Position numbers and translations under genes: made by a program
Assembly (NCBI RefSeq): GCF_040412425.1
Contig: NC_089788.1
Coordinates: forward strand, 62,918,720-62,982,719
Reading direction: 5' to 3'
Length of the DNA stretch: 64,000 nucleotides
Source of the DNA: Macrobrachium rosenbergii
Taxonomy: Eukaryota > Arthropoda > Malacostraca > Decapoda > Palaemonidae
Part shown: positions 14,101-23,000 of the stretch, one piece after another
How the letters are laid out: every line of letters begins with the position of its first letter
Position numbering within the stretch: the stretch's first letter is position 1
Notes under the pieces: model-generated
What the model was told of the DNA's origin: nothing
The model's database searches: none
What the model saw: only the letters and a program-made list of their open reading frames with translations

Positions 14101-17100
14101 AGGAATGAGGCATGTAGTACTAATAGAAACAATAAGGCAAAGGAAAGATCTTAAGGTTAGCCACAGCAAGAAACAAAAGCACAATGTACATAACCTGTAA
14201 AGAATATCAAGGGAGCAGATCAAAAAGTGCTCAGGAAAGAAGTGGGACATTGTAAAAAGAGAGAAGGAATATTTTAAAAAGTACTAAATGGTGAAAATAA
14301 GAGATTCCCAAGGGGGGATGGAAATCCCAGTTTTGGAATGTTTCGTGAGAGGAGAGGAGAGGTAAAGGAAGCTCTGAAAAAGATAGAGTGATAAAGCTGC
14401 TAGGTCAGATGGCATACCTATTGGCAAAGAGGTAGTAGATTTTATTGGGGATGAATTTTACTGTTAAAGATAGCTTATATTTCCACGCCGATTGGAAAGT
14501 TGGCATTCAAACAAGAGAATAGATCGAATGGCTGCCAAGATGACTGTCTAGTACATGTTCTCCACCAGGTGTGTTTTGAGTGTTGTAACCCTTGTTAGAA
14601 TTCTCCTTGCTGTCCTTGTGTATAGGGGCCTGTTGGTGTGTCATGGTTTTGGCAGCTACCTGCTATCATGGTACTGTGCATTTATTTTTCCTAGGATGCC
14701 TTCCACTGGAATCAAGGCTAAGAATGCCAGGTTCTGTAAGAATGATTACTGTGTTAGCAGGATGTTGATTTATAGGAGATAGACATACTGTTTGTGCTGG
14801 CTGCCCGTTTTCTCTTTTAATAAGTGAGGTCTTTCTGTATTTCCCACTGAATGGCTTTCTTGGCCCCAGTGCCTGGGCTTTTGCCCTAAATATCATACAT
14901 CCATCCATCCTTTGCTTCCTCTTACTTCTTCCTAATGAACACCATATTCTTTGGAAGCTTGGATTTCAAGTCAGTGGCCCTTGTGGGCTTGTTCCATATG
15001 AATAGGTTTCATCTACTGAATAATGGTAATATATAATAATAATAATGTTTCTCTTTCCAATCTAATCATGGTTACAGTATCTTCTGTTGTTTCCAAGCTA
15101 GATATTATTCTAGCTGCTTAGCTTTCTAAGGGTTTGTTGCATGGGAGTGCTCTCAAGTCTGTTGAGTTGATCTCAGATGAGGCAGGAGAGTTGTTACTTT
15201 TTTCCTCCCCCCTCCCCCTCCCCCCAACCTTTTCCATTTTCTTTGGTGCTCCATTTTCTTTTGCTCAGCTTTGCATTTGCCTCCTGTCTCCTTTTCATCA
15301 AGTTGTGGATTCATTGTGGATAGTTGACTGCTATCACCTGCTATCGCCAGTTCTTGCCTCTGGCGGAAGAAGAGTTTGAATCGGAGGAATCTCCTTTGGT
15401 TTGTCAACGTTTGCTGGAGCATTGCACTTAGCTTTCCTCATTTAGTGGAGGAAAGGGGCCATGTCCACAGTAGGTCTTGGTTATCTTTGAGTATGTTGGC
15501 ACCCATTAAGTATTTGGAGAACGAGAACCCAACTTTCTACTCCAGTTAGAGTGTGTTATGTAGTTTTCTTGTACTCTGCTGCCCAAAGCTGAGGTTGAGG
15601 CACCAGCTTAGTGTGCTTGTGGCACCAGCTTAGTGTGCTTGTGGCGCCAACTTAGGGAGTTTGTGGTGCCAGCTTAAAGTGTTTGTAGCACCAGTGGAAT
15701 TTTATCAAGGAAGAGTGTAGTTCCTCGTTGGACGAGTTGGTAGAGTTGTCGGCTAGCACTTGAACTCTGGCCTAGCACTCTGCTAGGCCCGAGTTCGAGT
15801 CTTCAGCCGGCCAATGAAGAATTAGAGGAATTTATTTCTGGTGATAGAAATTAATTTCTCGGTATAATGTGGTTCAGATTTCACAATAAGCTGTAGGTCC
15901 TGTTGCTAGGTAACCAATTGGTTCTTAGCCATGTAAAATAAGTCTAATCCTTTGGGCCAGCCCTAGGAGAACTGTTAATCAGCTCAGTGGTCTGGTTAAA
16001 CTAAGATATACGTAACTTAACAAGGAAGAGTGTTAGAGTTTTTGAATTGAGCAGTCAAACCCTTTGATGCTGCAGGCGAATGTTATATAACTTGGTTTTG
16101 AAGAAGTGTGAACACTTGTGCTCCTATCTGTCATAAAATGCTTATTCTGCTAGGAGATGGCAGCTGTTTTGATTTCTCCATTGGGTCACCTTCTAAGCCT
16201 GACTCTATAAATTGATAAAGGAGGATATATTGGTACAAGTCCTACCTCTTTCTCACAGGAATTTTATACCTTTCAGGAACCTGTTCAAGTCTTAGGTTCT
16301 GTTAGGAGGTGAATTGCAGGCCGTCTGGCATATTTGGAAAGTCTTGGGAGCAGTGCCTTGAATTGGTGGAGGTACTGAAGGAATTATGATTAGTTTTGGG
16401 TTTCTCCTCCACTGGCTAAGTCTCCTACAGCCGCTCCTTTGTGTCTTCTCCAGCAGAAGTACCTTGTTCTTCAGTAAGAGGCTGTAATTCGAGAGAATGT
16501 AATGGAGCAGGTGACGGTAATTCATTGGGATTCTACCTGCGACGTTTTCCTCTTGCCATAAGCAACTAGAAATTGGCTCCAAGTGTTGGACAGATCGGGA
16601 CTGAACGACTTAATGCCTCTGCTTCTATTCTTTTTGGTTTTTTCCAGCAAGGTTTGAGTGACTATGCAAAAGAATGATTGGATGTTTTGGGGGACATGCA
16701 GGGTGCATTTTCCTCATACCAATACATCTTGCCATGCAATTTCCTTCGATGTCTATTTACAGGGAAGGTATTGCTATTCAAGGCGCTGTTTTGGCCCATG
16801 TGCAGCTCCTCAAGTATTCACAAGTAATTTGTTGCCCATAGGCAGATGGTTTCATCTTTCAGGAGCAAGAATTCTTTTCTACTGAGTCAACTGGTTCAAG
16901 TTGGCTGACTCAGCCAATGGCATTCCAAAGACCAAGGTACTATTGCTTCACCTGGCTCAGTCTCTCTGCAGTATGATTTTCAGTCGGCTTCCTTAACTCC
17001 TATTCAGTCCATTCTTATCTGGTGATGAGGGTATACTTTTGCAATTTTCAGGTTTTTCTGTCAGAAGACAAATACCTGTAGGCACTTCTTGCTTCGCAAA

Positions 17101-19937
17101 GAATTTTAGCCCTTAAGGAAGCTTCCTACGTGGTAATAGCTTTTTCGTTAGGAAACATGACCTCACTTGAGAATATTTCAGAATAATTAGGCACAATTAC
17201 AGTGCAGTCTCAGCATAGCAGATTACAACTTACAGCAAACATTTGTTAAACTTGAAAGTAAATCAAGAACTATCATTGTTGCCAGGTTCTTTAGTAGGGA
17301 TGCCGAAACCAAGAATGCACAAGTTTATTCTTGAACCTACATCCAGGTTTTATTTTTTCCTTCCGTCATGTGACACAAAAACAAAGAGTTTTGGTAAGAG
17401 TCATTACAGACTCACAATACACCATAGAATGGTCAACATTACACCTGGTAAACCTTACTGAGAAGTCAGGGTGATGGAAAGACCATCAAAGATTCCTAGC
17501 AGGTTTATTCCTGGTCAGAAACTAGTCATAGCAGAAAGACTGCATCTTTGAGTGAAATGTGAAACAAAATATTGGTTTGCTAGTTCATTCCACAGAAGGA
17601 CAATGTTTTTGGTGATTTAGGATTCAGGAAGGACAAAACCTACCTACAGTGTGATTACATTTGTGAGCCCAACAGTCGCTGTGGAATTAAAGGGACACTC
17701 AAATTTGGACTTAGGAGCTTGCAGATGAGCAGGAACAGCCAGTCTACTACTTCTTCTTTGAGGGCCTTCAAGCTTGAGCGATGGATGCCTTTCTTAAAGT
17801 TTGGCCTGAGTCAGACTCATATGCTTTCCTTCTTTATCTACTCTAAGGAAAGTATTGAATATGCCTTCCCCCTTTTTCTACTTTAAGGAAAGTATTGAAG
17901 AAATATCAAGTGCAAGAATTGCTCAGTGACTCCTGGAGCCATAGTAGCCTTAGAGGGCATGATTTTCGGACTTTCTAGCTCCCTCGGTAGATACCTCTCA
18001 TATACTACCGTTAAGGAGAAATAGATCCAAACTACCGAATTCTATGCAATTCCAACTTCAGCATCCCACACTTAACTGCTTGAGATGCTCATCTGTCTCC
18101 TCCCAGTAAGGGGGTTTTCAAAGGTGTCACAGATTCTATCTTTAATCAAGTAGGGAACAACTGTGGCCTTGCATCAGAAGCAGCAGTCAGTGTATTGCTC
18201 CGAGTGCCTTTTTAGAGGAATTTTCAGCACCTGTACTTCTGTAGACATCAAAGTTTCTCTGCTTTCTTAGATATATTAAAAGTTTTTCGCTGTCTACGTT
18301 CAAGGTTATCGTTCCATGCTTAGTCATGTGCAGTTGGATCTGGCTAATGATCAGAGCCTTAAGGTGTTGAGATAAGTTGATATTGAACCTCTTGCAACTC
18401 AGTTTTAATCTCTTTCTGGAATTTAGATGCAGCTTTAAAATTTTATTTGCAGATCCTTTTGATCCTTTGGGATGAGTTGCATTGAAATATTTACTATGAA
18501 ACTCTCTTTTTGTTAGTACAATCAGCAGTTTAAAGAGTAAATTTATTGCAAGCACTCTCATTAAGGCTGTTGTAAAGGGAATGCTAATTTTATCTTTTTG
18601 CCGTAGAGCTGAGAATGATGTTAGGGCTAAGTTTTTCTGAGAACTATACAAGTTCCAATTTAACCTCTTTGGTGGGGAAGAGAGGAAACACTCCGCAGTC
18701 CTATTGGGGCAATTAAAATTTGCTTAGAGAGGTTAAACCTGGAAGAGGCAAATTTAACGTTTTGTTTTATGGTTATAAAAAACCTAGAGTGTCTTTATCA
18801 AAAATTAAGCCTGGAATAGGCAAAGTTTTGTGGTTGTAAAAACAGCGGATGTCTTTGTCAAAGGTTTTAGAAACCTAGAACATCCTTGTCAAAGGTTTTA
18901 GAAACCTAGAACATTTTTGTCAAAGGTTAAGCATGGAAGAGGCATAGTTAACCTTTTGTTTGTGGTTTTAGAAACCTAAGATGTCTATGTCAAAGAGCAT
19001 GGGGTTCTCTGTGACATATTTGATTAGGCTAGCTCATGAGAACTAGCTACATACCTTTTACTTTTATTGAAGGTAAACATTCATAATTTGAAGGTGGTTG
19101 CAACTTCATTTATTTTTATGACAATTTGTTGCTTGAGGGTATGATTAATGCAGCGCAGTTTGGTTTTTGCTGCTCACTACCTTAAGTATTTAGAATCATG
19201 TCTGAAAATGGTAAAGCCCTTAACCTGCTACTAGTAGTGGGTCAAGTCTTTTCCTGAACCAAAGAAAGAGTAATTTTTCAGGTGCTTTATTTTAAATTCC
19301 TAAATTTCAAACTTGTATCCGAATTCTAAAAACCAAAAGCTCTAAAAACTGAAATATTTTCAGGAGAAAAGAAGTGATCATTTGCAAAGGTTAAAAAGTA
19401 CAACTGTTTATAATAATGATAATTTAAATAAAGGTGGTTTTGCTTGCTCCATCCGATTACAGTTTTTTTCATGTATTATTATCATATTGTTACTGTATTA
19501 CAGAATATAAATATTGCCATCGTATGCCATTTGCATTTGATATTGTTTACATTCTCAAAATCTCAGTTGATTGAAAACTACCAAGGCCACCTGTGGTCTT
19601 AATACAGCCGAGAGCTTCATTTCCAGTAGTTGCTAGGAGAAACATAATTCCGAGATACTTTTTCTTGTAAATCAATTTCACCTTTGCCAAAAGTTTGACA
19701 GCCTGCCCTTCATATGTTTTATTCAGCCTTGACTATAACCTGCAGCTTTAATTTATGAAGGATTAATAAAAATGTATATCATTTTTACTCATGGGAGCCA
19801 CCATTGAGAATTGGCAAGTTTTAACAACTTTGTCTGCTTGGTAGTTACGGTAAATGGTGTTTCAATCAGTTGTTTCTCAATTCGGTTGTTTATGTTGGTA
19901 TAGGTTGACAATTCTTCATCCGGAATTTGGAAAACTG

Positions 19938-20036
<99 letters not shown>

Positions 20037-23000
20037 ATTGCCCCAGTAATACAACATATCGATTGCAGAAGTTGAATACATATAATAGTTTTATTGAGAA
20101 CAGTGTTAATTGTAATAAAACTGTTATAGTGTATCTATCATATTGCATGTATTATTGTCATATTATTGTATTACAGAATATGAACAGAGCAGTCATGTGC
20201 CATTTGCATTCTGGTTTTGTTTACTTTCTTAAAATCATCAGCTGATTGCATTTTACTGACATCATCACTGTCTTTAGTTGCCGAATGAAACTTAGCTCAG
20301 AGAGATGTTTCTCTCGTAAATGATCAAATCTGGGTTTGAAAACTGCAACTACTTTATTTATAAACGCAGTAAATTAAATGAAGTACATGTTTGATTTTGT
20401 CAGTTTCAGGCATTGCTTTTGCCTCCAAATCATTTTGGAGTTTGCTCATTATTCATTTCTTTAGCCACAGCTGTAGTACCTGCTGCTTCAAGTTAGTGGC
20501 ATACTTTTGTAAACACCTTCTTCTCCATTGCATGATGGATGAATAAAAATATATTTGATTTTTATTTATGGAATTACATTGACAATAAGCAAGTTTTTAA
20601 TAAGACAGCTGTATGTTAGTTAAGGTAACTAACATTGGCAAACAGCTGTTTGTTAATATAAATTGCAGGACAGTAAAATCTTCAGCATAATTTTTAGAGC
20701 TGAAAGCAATGTTAATTAATAAAGAAACAGTAACAGTAACACAAGGGGTGCTTGATTTGAAAAAAACAGTTTGGAGCTTGATCCGGAGGCAAAAACCCTG
20801 AAATTCATATTTCCATTTCACACTGATATATCTGTAAGTACGATACACCATGGTCTGTTATATTGGCGCGCTGCTGTATCTAATTACTGTTAAAGTAGAC
20901 CGCACCTAGCCTCCCAACAACTTATAGGGCTGTCAATGAGAATTCTGACAAGAGCTAAAACACACCTGGTGGATGACAGTTGTACTAGAAAGTCATCAAG
21001 GCAGCCATTCAATCTTTTCTTTTGTTTGAATGCCGACTCGCCTATCAGCATGGAGATATAAGCTTTCTTTAACAGTAGGTAAGTATCCAAATAATAAATT
21101 TTATTATGAAAATTTATATACTGTGTCAACTAGCAAAGATTTTTAAAGAGAAGAGATTTGCAAAGTTGCGATAACTGTGGAGGAATTAATGGGCCATACC
21201 CTGAAAATATTTGAAAGAATTATAGGTGAAAGACTTGGACAGGAGGTTAAGATTGGAAGACAGCAGTTAGCCTTTATGAAAGGGATTGGTAGAATTAACA
21301 GAGTATTCTATTTACATCAGGTGATGGAGAGGCACAGAGAGAAGCAGAGGGCTGTGCATTTGGTCTTTATTGACCCCTAAAAGGAATATGAGAGATTGTC
21401 TTGACAGGAAGTATGGAGAAGTTTGAGGGTGTAATTTCACTGAGCTTAGAAATCAAGCTCGGGTAGTTTGTGACAGATCTTATAATGAGGTTTTTTAGAT
21501 CTTATTCTCCAGTGGTAATAACCATAAATAGTGGTCTACCCAACACCCTGTGGAGTTGATTGTAGCATGCCTTCCTTTGTAGGAGCAGGTGTAAGTGCTG
21601 TTTATTGCTGTACATAAACAGGAGGCAGAACTTTGACTCAAGTCTGTGAGCAAACAGTGTGGTGAGCCCTTGGTGTTATTCAGTCATGCTTTCCAGAGCC
21701 TAAGTTGTGTTCAATGGCCTTCAGATCTAGAGAAGTCAGAACTTTGCTTCTGGTACTGGACAGTTCTTCAGCATAGACCCTAACAAGATCTTTCCAATCT
21801 TTTTTTTTTTTCAAGACTGTAGATTTCGTTGCTCCTAAGATTGCTATTGTTTTCAAAAAGTTAGCTGGACTTGCAAGTTTTCCTTATGTTTGGAGTAACT
21901 AAGGGACTAAGTCTGTCGTTGTGCCTCTCAGAATGTATGCCAATTTAGTTACCCTTGTTTTATCTAAGGTTTTTGAGAAGCTGCTCTCTAAGCATCTTTG
22001 AAAGTTTAAGGCAATAACCTACCACCAGCATTACAGTACAGTTTGGGTTTTGTAAAGGCCTTGGTACTTGTGGGGCACTCTTGTCAATATCTACCATCTT
22101 GTGCAGAGTGCTCTTGATGAGCAGTGCATAGGCATATGCATGGTGCATTTATATTTTAGTGCAGCCTTTGACTTTGTGAATCGTGAACCCCTTATCTACA
22201 ATCTATGATTACTGGGAATGTGGATCTATTATGAATATTTTAATTGAATTTTTAATAGGCAGAACCCAAAGGGCCTGTGTTGAGGGCCAGTATAATACCT
22301 GTATTAATGTCATTTCAGGTGTTCCTCAAGGTAGGTTCCTTGGGCCTTAGCTATTTATTATGTACATTAGTGATGTGTAACAAGGTCTGGAGGCAAGTTG
22401 ATGCTTATGCCAATGATGCTAATCTTCTAGCTGTTGTTCTTTCTCCGTGCCTTCTTTGAATAGAGATCTGGCATGTATTCATGAGTGGAGTAGGCTTTAG
22501 GGCATGAAGCTTAGCCCTTCTTAAGCTCAAAGTATAATAATTGGTCAATCTCTGCATCCTGATTTACGTTTAATTTGTACTGTTTTAAAGTTCAGTGACT
22601 AAGATTTTAGGTGTAACTTTTGATGAGAAATTGACTTTTAGAAAGCATATACATAATATTGCTTCCTCAGTTTCTCAAAAAGTTGGTGTTTTGCAGAAAT
22701 GTTTTTGAATTTTTCATGATGAAGCTATGATACTTAAATATTTTTTAACACTTTTATTCTTCCTTGTTTGGAGTACCAATCTCCAGTGTGATCTTTGAGT
22801 GCTTACTCTCATGTAAAACTCTTTGGCAGAGTTATGTTATTAATCAAGTTTATTTTGCCAACTCTTAATATTGACTTGTGGCATAGATGTAAAATGAGTT
22901 CATTGTTTTCTTGCAAAAAATGTGCTACATTGATAAACATTCTCTGCACTCTTCATTACGTGACCTACCTGTATTTGCTCACAACACTTGGCCGGCTGCT

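Larger units (their letters stand above)
14449..21070 (+). mobile_element. Degraded 6.6-kb DIRS-like retrotransposon with inverted terminal repeats
   Basis: Left end (about 14449-14640) and right end (about 20890-21070) are inverted copies of each other: both read CTGTTAAAGA, then GGCATTCAAACAA, then GAATGGCTGCC, then CCACCAGGTGTGTTTT. Between them are relics in the order expected of DIRS elements: a gag-like region around 15.1-15.4 kb, reverse transcriptase around 16.65-17.15 kb (a CFGxxxAPQVFT block and an IPIH-like block), and a tyrosine recombinase around 18.2-18.65 kb (VQGYRSMLSHV, SFGMSCIEIFTMKLSF). DIRS elements use a tyrosine recombinase instead of an integrase and carry inverted ends. 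All coding parts have stops and shifts. A SINE sits inside. It fills most of the 10-kb mRpL38 intron. Confidence 0.72.

Noticed and set aside
15721..15800. Possible tRNA gene (A- and B-box-like sequences)
   Set aside because: It is the head of a 300-bp SINE with target-site duplication and does not fold into an intact cloverleaf by eye. The same holds for 25216-25290.
19854..20081. Open frames of Arg-Glu and Ser-Leu repeats on both strands
   Set aside because: They are translations of the (AG)n microsatellite.
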